Of a stretch of DNA of 56,114 bases, positions 41,075 through 49,694 are shown piece after piece. The notes below the pieces were generated by a model. It made no database searches. It was not told the DNA's origin and saw only the letters and a program-made list of their open reading frames with translations. Source of the stretch: Ruminococcaceae bacterium UBA1404. GTDB taxonomy: Bacteria > Bacillota > Clostridia > Oscillospirales > Ruminococcaceae. A program made the position numbers and the translations under genes. Each line of letters opens with the position of its first letter. Positions within the stretch are counted from its first letter, which is position 1. The DNA is taken from positions 1 to 56,114 of the forward strand of contig DBQC01000018.1 of NCBI GenBank assembly GCA_002305075.1, in the 5' to 3' direction.

Positions 41075-41632
41075 ATGGAACATCGCATCACGCTGCCCCT
41101 TACAAGAGAAAAGGCAGCCAAGCTTTCGAGCGGCGACACCGTGCTGCTCACCGGCGTTATCTACACCGCCCGAGACGCCGCCCACAAGCGCATAATTGAA
41201 ATGCTCGACCGGGGCGAGGCGCTGCCCTTTGATGTGGAAGACGCCGTCATCTACTATGTGGGCCCCACGCCGGCCAAACCGGGTCAGGCACTGGGTTCGG
41301 CCGGACCTACCACCAGCTACCGCATGGACGCCTATGCTCCCCGCCTGTTGGACTTGGGGCTGCGGGGCATGATTGGCAAAGGTCAGCGGGGCGTCGAAGT
41401 GGTCGAGGCCATGAAGCGTAACGGTTCGGTCTATTTTGGTGCCATTGGCGGCGCTGGCGCACTGCTGGGCAGCCAGGTTAAAAAGGCCGAGGTCATTGCC
41501 TTTGCGGATTTGGGTGCCGAGGCTGTGCACCGCCTCGAGGTGGAGAACTTCCCCCTCAGCGTGGTTATCGACAGCAAGGGCGCCAACCTCTACGCCAGCG
41601 GCCGTCAGGCATACTTAGACAGCTTAAAGTAG
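41075..41632 (+). CDS. Fe-S hydro-lyase beta subunit, probable mesaconase
   Basis: 185 residues from ATG 41075, which starts just beyond the alpha stop (TAAT ATG); GGAGGTG lies inside the end of the alpha gene. It is the C-terminal (fumarase beta) domain: GDTVLLTGVIYTARDAAHKR, AVIYYVGPTPAKPGQALGSAGPTTSYRMD, GMIGKGQR and AIGGAGALLG. The serine/threonine of SAGPTTS and the lysine of GKGQR bind substrate carboxylates in related enzymes. It must assemble with the alpha subunit to be active. The operon ends here with a strong terminator; the citramalate-cleaving lyase is not in the window. Confidence 0.87.
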   Translation: MEHRITLPLTREKAAKLSSGDTVLLTGVIYTARDAAHKRIIEMLDRGEALPFDVEDAVIYYVGPTPAKPGQALGSAGPTTSYRMDAYAPRLLDLGLRGMIGKGQRGVEVVEAMKRNGSVYFGAIGGAGALLGSQVKKAEVIAFADLGAEAVHRLEVENFPLSVVIDSKGANLYASGRQAYLDSLK

Positions 41633-41647
41633 CAAAGCTCCAATAAT

Positions 41648-41679
41648 AAAACCTCCCCCGCAGATGCGGGGGAGGTTTT
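41648..41679. terminator. Bidirectional terminator
   Basis: AAAACCTCCCCCGCA and TGCGGGGGAGGTTTT form a long perfect stem with A and T runs. It separates the convergent mesaconase and abgB-like genes. Confidence 0.92.
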
Positions 41680-41703
41680 GTATGCTATATAGAGCAGATG
41701 GCT

Positions 41704-43149
41704 TTAATAGCGACCGATGGGAGGTGTTACATCATCGGGCAGCGGGCAGACATACTTGCCGCCGTTTTGGGCCAGGGTGAATTTCTTGGCCTCTTCGATC
41801 ACATCGGGGCGATCCATGGTGCGGATGGCCGACAGCGCCATGGCTTTGGCAGCCACGATCATGCCCTTGTGGCCGATGCTGCTGTTGGACTGAGCCGTCA
41901 TCTGCCAGGAGTGGCCCACATTGCCAATGCAGGTTGTGGCAACTCTGAACTGGGTGGTGGGGGCGGCGTAGCACACATCGCCCACATCGGTGGAACCGGA
42001 CTGATACTTGGTGCAGCCGGGGATAAAGGGACCGATCTCGCTGGAGAGGGGCCGCTCCCAAATGGCATCCACCTTATCGGCGCCGTAGCGCTCGGCGATC
42101 TTCTCGCGGATGGAGGCCTGGGCGTTGGGGTTAAAGCTGTCAACAAAGGCCTTGGCCAGCTTGTAGTCCTCCTCGTCCCACTGGGGGGCGCCCACTTCGT
42201 TGAGGCACTCCTCGGCGACGAGAGAGAGGGGATCGTTGGAGATATAGTCGGAGAAGGCCATGGTAACTTCGTACTCGAGGTTGGTCTCGGTCATCATGGC
42301 GGCGCCCTTGGCAACCTTGACTACGCGCTCCCAGAGCTTCTTAAGATCGGCAACCTTGGGCGAACGCACCTCGTACTTAACCAGTGCGCGCTCCTGCACG
42401 ATGTTGGGGGCGGTCCCGCCGGCATCCATGTAAGCGTAGTGGATACGCTCTTGGTCGAACATATGCTCTCTGAGGTAGTTACAGCCTGAGCTCATGAGCT
42501 CAGCGGCGTCCAGAGCCGAGCGTCCCAGCCAGGGAGAGCCGCCGGCATGAGCGGTGATGCCCTTAAAGAGGAAGTTGCCGCCCATGATGGCTACGCTGCG
42601 GGTAGACTGCACCTCGGTGCTGTCGGCGGGGTGCCAGGTGTAGACAAAGTCGGCATCGTCAAACACGCCGGCGCGAGCCATAAACTGCTTGGAGCCTGCG
42701 CCCTCTTCGGCGGGGCAGCCATAAAACTTAACGGTGCCGGCCTTGTTCTCGGCCACCATGTACTCCTTGGCGGCAAACGCAGCGGCCAGAGCGCCCACGC
42801 CCAGCAGGTTGTGTCCGCAGCCGTGGCCGGGAGCACCGGGCTTTATGGGGTTAAACTCGGGGTTGCTGGCCTCTTGGCTCAGGATGTCCAGCGCGTCGTA
42901 CTCGCCGAGGAAGCCGAACACCGGGCCGCCGCTGCCGTGGGTATAGCTGCCCACAAAGCAGGTGGGCATATCGGCTACGCCTTCTTCCACCTCAAAGCCG
43001 GCCTCTTTAAGGGCGGCAATGAGATCGGCGGCAGACTTGAACTCCTCAAAGGGCAGCTCGGCATAGCTCCAGATATCCTGGCTTAGCTTGATGAACTTGT
43101 CGGCATTGTCGTCGATGTATTTGGCGATAAAGGCTAAATCTTTTTTCAC
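41704..43149 (-). CDS. M20-family amidohydrolase, AbgB-type
   Basis: 481 residues with GGAGGT upstream of ATG 43149. This is an M20 zinc-dependent amidohydrolase: GFLGEYDAL, then HGCGH at residues 109-113 carrying metal ligands, PAEEGAGSK with the catalytic glutamate pair, and the dimerisation part TAHAGGSPWLGRSALDA. The length and the second half match AbgB, the subunit of p-aminobenzoyl-glutamate hydrolase that frees glutamate. AbgA is not encoded here, so it may work alone. The upstream gene, transcribed in the same direction, codes for an AbgT transporter. Substrate is inferred; any N-acyl-glutamate or dipeptide is possible. Confidence 0.88.
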   Translation of the reverse strand: MKKDLAFIAKYIDDNADKFIKLSQDIWSYAELPFEEFKSAADLIAALKEAGFEVEEGVADMPTCFVGSYTHGSGGPVFGFLGEYDALDILSQEASNPEFNPIKPGAPGHGCGHNLLGVGALAAAFAAKEYMVAENKAGTVKFYGCPAEEGAGSKQFMARAGVFDDADFVYTWHPADSTEVQSTRSVAIMGGNFLFKGITAHAGGSPWLGRSALDAAELMSSGCNYLREHMFDQERIHYAYMDAGGTAPNIVQERALVKYEVRSPKVADLKKLWERVVKVAKGAAMMTETNLEYEVTMAFSDYISNDPLSLVAEECLNEVGAPQWDEEDYKLAKAFVDSFNPNAQASIREKIAERYGADKVDAIWERPLSSEIGPFIPGCTKYQSGSTDVGDVCYAAPTTQFRVATTCIGNVGHSWQMTAQSNSSIGHKGMIVAAKAMALSAIRTMDRPDVIEEAKKFTLAQNGGKYVCPLPDDVTPPIGRY

Positions 43150-43189
43150 AGTATACCTCCGGTTTCTTAAACTGAGTCAGGCGAAAGGC

Positions 43190-44728
43190 TTATAGGTAAA
43201 TCTGGCCGGTAGGTCCGATGGGCAGGTCGAAGATCATAAACACAGCGATAAGCGCCGTCCACATGAGGAACACAACGCCCACATAAGGCACCATGTTGGA
43301 CATGATGGAGCCGATACCAAAGTCTTTTTCGTAGCGCTTGGCATAGGCAATAACCAGCGGCAGCGAAGAGGACAGCGGGGTGATGCCGTTGGCCAGCGAG
43401 TCGCCCACACGGTAGATCAGCTGGGTAAAGGCGGGGTGGTAGCCCATGAGCATGAACATGGGTACGAAGATGGGTGCCATGATGGCCCACTTAGCACCGG
43501 CGCTGCCCAGGAACAGGTCGATGAAGAAGGTGAGCACGATGAAGACTACCATGAGGGGCACGCCCTGAAGTCCGATCATCTCGAGGAACTCGGCGCCCTT
43601 GATGGCGATGATGATGCCCAGCTTGGAGTAGTTAAAGATACCCAGCAGCTGGGAGGCGGCAAAGGCCATCACAAAGTATCCGCCCATGGTGCGCATGGCG
43701 TCGGCCATAAGACCGGCGACATCCTTGTCGTTCTTAATCTGGCCGGTGTACACGCCATAGATGGTGCCCGGGATGAAGAACAGCACGGTAATCAGCGGAA
43801 CAATACCCTTCATAAGGGGCGAGTCGGAGGCCAGCAGGTCGCCGCCCGAACCGGGTTTTGCCATAAAGGGATCGTTGCCCAGGCAGAGCAGAGCCACGCA
43901 GACGATAAAGATGAGGGCCACAAGGGCGGCTTTCTTAAAGGCCTGTTGCTCCTGCTCGGTGAGGTCGGCTTCCATCTCGACGGCGGCCGACTCGTATTTG
44001 CCCAGTCTCGGTTCGATGATGCTGTTGTTAACAAAGGTCAGAACAAAAGCGAGGAACGCAGCCGAAACGGCCATGAAGTAGTAGTTCATAGCGGGAGAAG
44101 CGTTAAAGCTGGGGTCCATAAGCTGAGCGGCGGGAATGGTAAAGCTCGAGGCGATAACGTCGCCCATCTGCACGATAACGCAGGCCGCAAAGCCCACCGT
44201 AGTGGAGGCATAGCCCAAAATAAGACCGGCTATGGGGTGGCGTCCCAGCGAATAGAAGATGGCAGCGCCCAGGGGAGGCAGAACGATGGGGCCCGAGTCA
44301 CCGGCGGCCACGGCGTTCATGCCGATAAAGGCCATGGTAAAGGTGACCATGTTGCGGGGAATTCTAAGTGCCAGGTTACGCAGGAAGATAGACAAGAATC
44401 CGGTTTTCTCTGCCACGCCCACGCCCAGCATGACAATCATAACCTGTGTAAGAGGGGGGAAGTTCTGGAAGTTGGCCGACACATTGGATATGAACCAACG
44501 CAGTCCGTCCTTAGACAGAAGGTTGTTGGCGGTGTGCACTTCTCCGGTGCCGGGGTGCACAGCCTGGACCCCTGTTGCGGTCAGAATGGCCGACACGATC
44601 ATAAAGGCTACGATAATGACAAGAAAGATTGTAACAGGATCGCACATGTTGTTACCAACGGTTTCGATACCCGTTAGGAACTTGTCTAGCGCCGATCTTT
44701 TGGCGGGTTTTACAGTGTTTGTATCCAC
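43190..44728 (-). CDS. AbgT-family transporter
   Basis: 512 residues from GTG 44728, which has GGAGG eight bases upstream; an in-frame start at 44791 has no site. It has about ten to twelve membrane segments and AbgT family marks: LPPLGAAIFYSLGRHPIAGLILGYA, NSIIEPRLGKY (the family signature after the first half) and SAGAKWAIMAPIFVPMFMLMGYHPAF with the conserved pore asparagine-proline-like region, near the end. AbgT proteins import p-aminobenzoyl-glutamate with a proton or sodium gradient, though some members export sulfonamides. Position between the glutamate-fermenting and histidine-degrading sets supports import of a glutamate-containing compound. It overlaps nothing and precedes abgB-like by 40 bases. 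Confidence 0.9.
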   Translation of the reverse strand: MDTNTVKPAKRSALDKFLTGIETVGNNMCDPVTIFLVIIVAFMIVSAILTATGVQAVHPGTGEVHTANNLLSKDGLRWFISNVSANFQNFPPLTQVMIVMLGVGVAEKTGFLSIFLRNLALRIPRNMVTFTMAFIGMNAVAAGDSGPIVLPPLGAAIFYSLGRHPIAGLILGYASTTVGFAACVIVQMGDVIASSFTIPAAQLMDPSFNASPAMNYYFMAVSAAFLAFVLTFVNNSIIEPRLGKYESAAVEMEADLTEQEQQAFKKAALVALIFIVCVALLCLGNDPFMAKPGSGGDLLASDSPLMKGIVPLITVLFFIPGTIYGVYTGQIKNDKDVAGLMADAMRTMGGYFVMAFAASQLLGIFNYSKLGIIIAIKGAEFLEMIGLQGVPLMVVFIVLTFFIDLFLGSAGAKWAIMAPIFVPMFMLMGYHPAFTQLIYRVGDSLANGITPLSSSLPLVIAYAKRYEKDFGIGSIMSNMVPYVGVVFLMWTALIAVFMIFDLPIGPTGQIYL

Positions 44729-44776
44729 GGTTTTTCCTCCTTTAAAGTTTAGAGCGAATGATCGAGCAAAGCAAAA

Positions 44777-44821
44777 CCTCGCGGGGCACATCGGGGGGCG
44801 CGCCCATGTGCTCCTGCGAGG
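44777..44821 (-). terminator. Terminator downstream of hutH
   Basis: On the minus strand CCTCGCAGGAGCACAT pairs imperfectly with ATGTGCCCCGCGAGG around a GC-rich loop, followed by TTTTGCTTT. It lies between the hutH stop and the AbgT gene start, so hutH is probably its own unit. Confidence 0.65.
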
Positions 44822-44878
44822 TAAAAGGGTCGCCCTTTGGGGGCTTAACCCTAATGCCTATGAGGGAGAGGGCGCAGC

Positions 44879-46405
44879 TCAGAACTCGATGGGCGAGGCC
44901 GCCTCGACCCGAGCAAGCAGCGAGCCGTCTGTGAGCAGAGCTTCGCAGCGGTTGATATCTTCATAGAGGGGGCGGTCTTTATCAAGGTGAGCCACCTGCT
45001 CGCGCACCGCGGCATAAACCGGGGCGGTTCCCTTGCCAAGACCCTTGTCACCCCTGAGGTCGATCGCCTGGCAGGCGCACATAAGCTCCATGGCCAGTAC
45101 CCGACGGGCGTTTTCGTAAATTTCGCGGGCCTTGCGGGCGGCAATGGTACCCATGCTCACATGGTCCTCCTGCCCGGCCGACGAGGGGATGGAGTCGACA
45201 CTGGCCGGGTGGGCCAGCACCTTGTTCTCCGAAACCAGCGCCGCAGCCGAGTACTGAACAATCATAAAGCCGGAGTTCACGCCGCCGTCCTGCACCAGGA
45301 AGGCCGGAAGGCCGCTAAGCGAGGGGTTGACCAGCCGCTCGAGCCGCCGCTCGGACACATTGGCAAGCTCAGCGAGGGCAATGCCCAAGAAGTCGAAGGG
45401 CAGCGCCATGGGCTGGCCATGGAAGTTTCCGCCCGAAATGCCCTCCATGGTGTCGGAAAGGATGATGGGGTTGTCGGTCACCGAGTTGATCTCGATTTCC
45501 ACCCGCTGTTTAATAAAGTTGATGGCGTCCTTGCTGGCGCCGTGAATCTGGGGCACGCAGCGCAGAGAGTAGGCGTCCTGCACCCGGATCTCGCCCTGGC
45601 GGCTGGCGTTCTTGCTGCCCGAGAGCAGCTCGCGCAGAATGCGGGCGGTGTCCATCTGGCCCTTGTGGGCCCGAATCTCGTGGATGCGGGGATCCAGCGC
45701 ATCGAGCACGCCATAGTGAGCCTCAAAGCTCATGGCGGCGGCGATGTCGGCAATCTTAAGCAGCTCGATGGCGTCGTAGACGGTCAGAGCGCCAACAGCC
45801 GTCATGGCCTGTGTACCGTTGATGAGCGCAAGACCTTCCTTGGCGCCCAGCTGGATGGTGGGGATGCCGGCACGAGCCATGGCCTCGCCACCGGGGAGCA
45901 CCTCGCCCTCATACTCGGCCTCGCCCAGACCGATCATGGGCAGAACCATGTGAGAGAGGGGGGCTAAGTCGCCCGAGGCACCCAAGGAACCCTTTTCGGG
46001 GATGATGGGCGTAACGCCACGGTTGAGCATTTCGACCATGGTATCCACGGTCTCGGGCCGAATGCCCGAAAAGCCTTTTATAACATTATTAATGCGTAGC
46101 AGCAAAATGCCCCGGGCAATATCCCGACTAAAGGGCTTGCCGGCTCCCACTGCGTGGGTTACAATAAGGTTCTCTTGCAGCAGGGCGCATTCGTCGGGGC
46201 TAATCACCACATCGCTGAACTTTCCAAATCCGGTGGTCACACCGTAGACCACACGCTTTTCATCCACAATGCGCTCCACGGTTGCACGGGATTTCAGCAC
46301 CCGAGCCTTGGCTTCCTCCGAGAGGGCCACCGGCGCATTCTGGCGACAGACCAAGGCAAGTTCTTCAATAGTAAGATCCTGCCCGGTCAAAATAACCGTT
46401 TTCAT
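44879..46405 (-). CDS. hutH: Histidine ammonia-lyase
   Basis: 508 residues with AAAGGAG before ATG 46405. Converts L-histidine to urocanate and ammonia. Ala143-Ser144-Gly145 in GSLGASGDLAPLSH form the self-made MIO electrophile. Other family marks are YGVTTGFGKFSD at about 54-65, the NGTQAM segment and the QPMALPFDFLG and QEDHVSMG motifs later. Length matches hutH (about 505). It is first step of the histidine route whose other genes (hutU, ftcD, fchA, hutD, fhs) lie nearby in separate units. A -10-like TATAAT is at 46478-46473 (minus). Confidence 0.97.
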   Translation of the reverse strand: MKTVILTGQDLTIEELALVCRQNAPVALSEEAKARVLKSRATVERIVDEKRVVYGVTTGFGKFSDVVISPDECALLQENLIVTHAVGAGKPFSRDIARGILLLRINNVIKGFSGIRPETVDTMVEMLNRGVTPIIPEKGSLGASGDLAPLSHMVLPMIGLGEAEYEGEVLPGGEAMARAGIPTIQLGAKEGLALINGTQAMTAVGALTVYDAIELLKIADIAAAMSFEAHYGVLDALDPRIHEIRAHKGQMDTARILRELLSGSKNASRQGEIRVQDAYSLRCVPQIHGASKDAINFIKQRVEIEINSVTDNPIILSDTMEGISGGNFHGQPMALPFDFLGIALAELANVSERRLERLVNPSLSGLPAFLVQDGGVNSGFMIVQYSAAALVSENKVLAHPASVDSIPSSAGQEDHVSMGTIAARKAREIYENARRVLAMELMCACQAIDLRGDKGLGKGTAPVYAAVREQVAHLDKDRPLYEDINRCEALLTDGSLLARVEAASPIEF

Positions 46406-46472
46406 GGGGTTTCTTCTCCTTTAAGCATAAAGTATGTGCAAAGAACTCACAGTTTGCACTAGGACAACCCCA

Positions 46473-46958
46473 TTATACAGCAATTCAGTCAATTATGCGT
46501 CTAACCTTTCGGCGACAACCTAAAACGGTGCGGAGGTTGCCCCGCCGAAGTCAGCGTCGGGTGGATGCCCCAAAAAGGGCATGAAAATGCGATTTTGGGC
46601 AAGATAACACCTCCTTAAAGTGTCGCCTAAGCGTAAAAGGGCAAAGCTGTGTCAGATTTTGCCACAAGAAATGCCCGGCCCTTCGTCCGTCTGCCCTTGT
46701 CATGGGTTAACCCTTAACAGACGGAAAAAAGATGGATTTTTAGTATGGCAAGCAAATGATATATCACTATGGTAATTTGCTACCATGCTACCGAACTAAA
46801 GCGAATGGGGCCCAAAAAAAGCCCCTATCGGCTTTGACGCAAATTATAACAGGTTAAAGCCTCGGGTGCAAACACAAAATGCAAGCCCGGCAAAAGTTTG
46901 TATACTGTTTGCGCATACTATACACATGGGCAGTTAAATGCAGGCAAGATAACCAAAA
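46473..46958. other. Long intergenic region upstream of hutH with structured DNA
   Basis: No conventional gene is seen. The hutH side has TATAAT on the minus strand at 46478-46473. An imperfect stem (CGGCG...AACCT with AGGTT...CGCCG) lies at about 46513-46548, and another hairpin CCGTCTG...CAGACGG with an A run at 46687-46724. A very short frame with a perfect ribosome site at 46501-46602 is listed separately. DNA from 46726 to 46958 is AT-rich with no visible gene. Confidence 0.45.
46501..46602 (-). CDS. Possible 33-residue leader or small peptide upstream of hutH
   Basis: A TTG at 46602 is preceded five bases away by AAGGAGGTG, which fully matches the 16S tail complement. The frame has 33 residues (PKIAFSCPFWGIHPTLTSAGQ, then PPHRFRLSPKG) and ends 95 bases before hutH. 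Only two histidines occur, so a histidine-sensing leader is weakly supported. The hutH -10-like box lies beyond its stop. It may be a real small protein, a leader peptide from an upstream promoter, or chance. Confidence 0.25.
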   Translation of the reverse strand: MPKIAFSCPFWGIHPTLTSAGQPPHRFRLSPKG

Positions 46959-46990
46959 CCGGGGAGGGCTTCTGCCCTCCCCGGCGGTTG
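46959..46990 (-). terminator. Terminator of the ftcD-fchA operon
   Basis: CCGGGGAGGGC and GCCCTCCCCGG form a perfect 11-bp stem with TTCT loop; on the minus strand it is followed by TTTTGG. Further hairpins nearer the gene are GCGCATTTTGC/GCAAAATGCG at 47140-47164 and GGGAGGGCC/GGCCCTCCC at 47166-47186. Confidence 0.7.
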
Positions 46991-47194
46991 TTCATAGAAC
47001 TATCGCTTTAAAGTTGCGATGCATCTAAAGCTGCCCTGCGTGGCGCTTTGTGCGATTGAGACCTTACAAGGTTGCAATACGGGGAGATGTGTAAAGGCGG
47101 CGAGCCCCCACTTTCATTTAGATAACCCCGCCGCAGCGGACGCATTTTGCTGTGCAAAATGCGCAGGGAGGGCCATAGGCCCTCCCCCAAGGTT

Positions 47195-47815
47195 TTACAG
47201 CTCGCTCTCGGCCAGCACAGCGGTCTCGGCGGCCACAATGTCGGTCTCCAGACGGTGAATTTTGGCCTTTAGGTCGGCCACAAAAGCCTCATCTTTAATG
47301 GAGCCAAGGTTGATTTTAACATTATATAGGGCGCCCAGCACAGCGGTGCGGGTCATCATGGCAGCCACAAGACCGTCGGTCACGGCGTTTTTGTTGCCTT
47401 TTTTGACCAAAGTGGCGGCCAGGGGCATAGCCTCGGCGGCGGTATGGGCCACCTCAAGGGGCACCTGAGCGGCATCCTTAAGCGCCTGCTGCATAGCGGC
47501 CCGGCGGGCCTCCTTCTCGGCATCGGTGCTCTTGGGCAGGCTTAGTGCGTCCATATAACCGTTAAAGGACTGGCTGTCCCGGGTGATGTCATCAAGCAGC
47601 TTCTCCCGCAGCGCAGCGGCCTTGGGCAGCAGCTCGGCCATCTCGGCCTCGGCGTCCTCGTAGCCCTTTTTGCCGACGGTGAGCTGGGCCACCATCTCGG
47701 CCAGCGAAGCGGCCAGTGCGCCGGCCAGCGCCGATACGCTGCCGCCGCCCGGAGCGGGCTGGTTGGAGGCGGTTTCGGCGCAGAACTGCTCAAGGGTCAT
47801 CTTTTTCATTTCCAT
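47195..47815 (-). CDS. fchA: Formiminotetrahydrofolate cyclodeaminase
   Basis: 206 residues from ATG 47815, chosen because GGAGGA lies eight bases upstream; the ATG at 47821 is inside that spacing. All-helical FTCD_C fold: FCAETASNQPAPGGGSVSALAGALAASLAEMVAQLT at the start is the nearly invariant substrate-binding segment; NAVTDGLVAAMMTRTAVLGALYNVKINLGSI is the second. It turns 5-formimino-THF to 5,10-methenyl-THF and ammonia. In animals it is fused to FtcD, but here it is a separate gene 23 bases behind ftcD, so the operon encodes both steps. Confidence 0.95.
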   Translation of the reverse strand: MEMKKMTLEQFCAETASNQPAPGGGSVSALAGALAASLAEMVAQLTVGKKGYEDAEAEMAELLPKAAALREKLLDDITRDSQSFNGYMDALSLPKSTDAEKEARRAAMQQALKDAAQVPLEVAHTAAEAMPLAATLVKKGNKNAVTDGLVAAMMTRTAVLGALYNVKINLGSIKDEAFVADLKAKIHRLETDIVAAETAVLAESEL

Positions 47816-47838
47816 GGTCATTCCTCCGGTTGGGTAAG

Positions 47839-48729
47839 TTATAGGCGGGTCTCCAGCACCTGATCCATATTAAAGTCTTCAATCTGCAGGTAGTACTCAG
47901 CGCAGTCGATGAGGGCCGCCATGGGCACCAGGCCGATAATCTCGCTGCCAAGCACATTCACGCCATAGCGCTTAGCTTCCATTTTAACCGTCTCGAACAC
48001 CCGGTAGAGGGAGGTTTTGGTATAGTCGGTCATGTTGATGGACACCTGTGCAATATTGCGCTCCTCCAGCATGACGCCCATGGCCTTGACATAGCGGAAG
48101 CCGCCGCTAAGATGGCGAATCTGGTGGCCAATGCGGGTGGCAATCTCAAGATTGGGGGTGTCGAGGTTGATGTTAAAAGCAACCAGCGGCATCCGGGCGC
48201 CGATGGCGGTCACGCCGGCGGTGGGGTGAATGGTCTCGGGACCGAAGTCGGGCTTCCAGCGGGGGTCTTTCATCTTTTCGGCCATGCCCTCAAACTGGCC
48301 CTTGCGCACGCTGGCAAGATTGGCCCGGTGAGACGCACTGGCAGAGCGCTCGTAAAGGAAGCTGGGAATGCCAAAGCGGTCGGCCACGGCGGCGGCCACT
48401 TCTTTGGCCAGCTTGTCGGCGTCCTCAATGGTGCAGCCGCGCACCGGGATAAAGGGCACCACATCGGTGGCTCCCATGCGGGGGTGCTGACCCTCGTGCT
48501 TGGTCATGTCAATAACCTCGGCGGCGATGCCCATAGCCTCAATTACAGCATCCTTCAGAGCCTCGGGCTCTCCGATGACGGTAACCACACAGCGGTTGTG
48601 GTCTTTGTCGGTGCTGTAGTCGAGCAGCTTGACATTCTCTTTGCCACGGAAGGGGGCGATAATTTTTTCCACCCGCTCCAGGTCGCGGCCCTCACTAAAG
48701 TTTGGTACACACTCCATAATTCTATTCAT
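47839..48729 (-). CDS. ftcD: Glutamate formimidoyltransferase
   Basis: 296 residues from ATG 48729. The formiminotransferase domain: ECVPNFSEGRD at residues 6-16, KDHNRCVVTVIGEP, and GQHPRMGATDVVPFIPVRG with the catalytic histidine at about position 82. Later NINLDTPNLEIATRIGHQIR and AQVSINMTDYTKT are shared with the whole family. It moves the formimino group of formiminoglutamate to tetrahydrofolate, giving glutamate, the feed of the methylaspartate route. It heads the ftcD-fchA operon and is divergent from hutD. Confidence 0.97.
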   Translation of the reverse strand: MNRIMECVPNFSEGRDLERVEKIIAPFRGKENVKLLDYSTDKDHNRCVVTVIGEPEALKDAVIEAMGIAAEVIDMTKHEGQHPRMGATDVVPFIPVRGCTIEDADKLAKEVAAAVADRFGIPSFLYERSASASHRANLASVRKGQFEGMAEKMKDPRWKPDFGPETIHPTAGVTAIGARMPLVAFNINLDTPNLEIATRIGHQIRHLSGGFRYVKAMGVMLEERNIAQVSINMTDYTKTSLYRVFETVKMEAKRYGVNVLGSEIIGLVPMAALIDCAEYYLQIEDFNMDQVLETRL

Positions 48730-48782
48730 AACTCGGCTCCTATTCCACTAATGTGGCTATATTTGCCCCTCGGCATGACTCT

Positions 48783-48811
48783 ATTTTAACTTAAAGTCAA
48801 AAATAAAACAA
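48783..48811 (-). promoter_or_regulatory. Promoter of ftcD-fchA
   Basis: On the minus strand TTGTTT at 48811-48806, 17-base spacer, TAAAAT at 48788-48783, about 54 bases before the ftcD start. The sequence is a reasonable sigA promoter. Confidence 0.55.
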
Positions 48812-48949
48812 CCGTTTCAATCCATTTTCGACATACCCCGATATGCTTTGGGACGGAAAATAGACGCTTCACATGCGATTATCTGGGTAGGGCCGGCGCT
48901 TCATGTATTAAAATGCGGCCCTATCCCACGCCGAAAGGAGCCTGCATAG

Positions 48950-49570
48950 ATGGAGATACGCAAAATCACCCCCGCCGGCTTTAAAGAGAGTCGCTGGTCG
49001 GGCGGCAGCACCACCGAGCTGGCCATCCACCCGCCCGAAGCCCTGTATGCCCAGCGAGACTTTGATTTCAGGCTGAGCAGCGCCGTGGTGGAGGACGACC
49101 ACTCGGTTTTTACACCTCTGCCCGACTATCACCGCATCATCGCCCCCATAGACGGGCCGCTCACCCTGAGCTTTGGAGAGGCACGCCCGCCGGTTACCCT
49201 CGGCCCGCTGGATTGCCTGAGCTTTGAGGGAGCGTGGCCCACCCAAAGCCGGGGCAAGGCAAAAGACCTAAACCTCATGCTGCGCCATGGAGTGTGCACC
49301 GGCGACATGATGGCCCTAACCCTGAGCTCAGCGGCCGAGTTGAGCCTGCCGGCCGGGGCACCCGCCCACAATTCAGGGCAGGTTTGGCTGCTGTGGTGTG
49401 CGTCCGGGTCGGCGGTGCTAAACCTCGGCGACTCTTCGACCACCCTAAGCGAGGGCGAGCTTATCCGTTTGGATTTGGCCCCCGGCGAGAGCCCGGTGGG
49501 CGCCAGGCTCGGTCATACCGGCAAGGCTACAAGCCGGGTTATGCTGGCCCGGGTGAGCTTTATCGCTTAA
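48950..49570 (+). CDS. hutD: HutD family protein
   Basis: 206 residues from ATG 48950, AAGGAG ten bases upstream. HutD is a bicupin found in hut gene sets; its job is not settled, though in Pseudomonas fluorescens it has been proposed to limit hut expression. Visible marks are FKESRWSGGSTTELAIHPP near residues 11-29, FDFRLSSAVVEDDHSVFTPLPDYHRII and the DLNLMLRHG strand. A second cupin half runs to the end with LLWCASGSAVLNLGDSSTTLSEGE. It is divergent from ftcD and stands alone before fhs, with a 124-base gap. Confidence 0.88.
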   Translation: MEIRKITPAGFKESRWSGGSTTELAIHPPEALYAQRDFDFRLSSAVVEDDHSVFTPLPDYHRIIAPIDGPLTLSFGEARPPVTLGPLDCLSFEGAWPTQSRGKAKDLNLMLRHGVCTGDMMALTLSSAAELSLPAGAPAHNSGQVWLLWCASGSAVLNLGDSSTTLSEGELIRLDLAPGESPVGARLGHTGKATSRVMLARVSFIA

Positions 49571-49694
49571 AATGATGAAAGATTAATTTTTTGGACATTG
49601 TATTAAACAGAAGTTTATGCTACCGTAATATCTGTTATCCGATGGCTGGACGGCCTCATCATAACTTAAAATACCTTTTTTGGAGGAATGGCGT

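Noticed and set aside
43436..44677. A 413-codon plus-strand frame opposite the AbgT gene
   Set aside because: It is the complement of a membrane protein gene and gives a hydrophilic His/Gly/Asp-rich product; no start signal.
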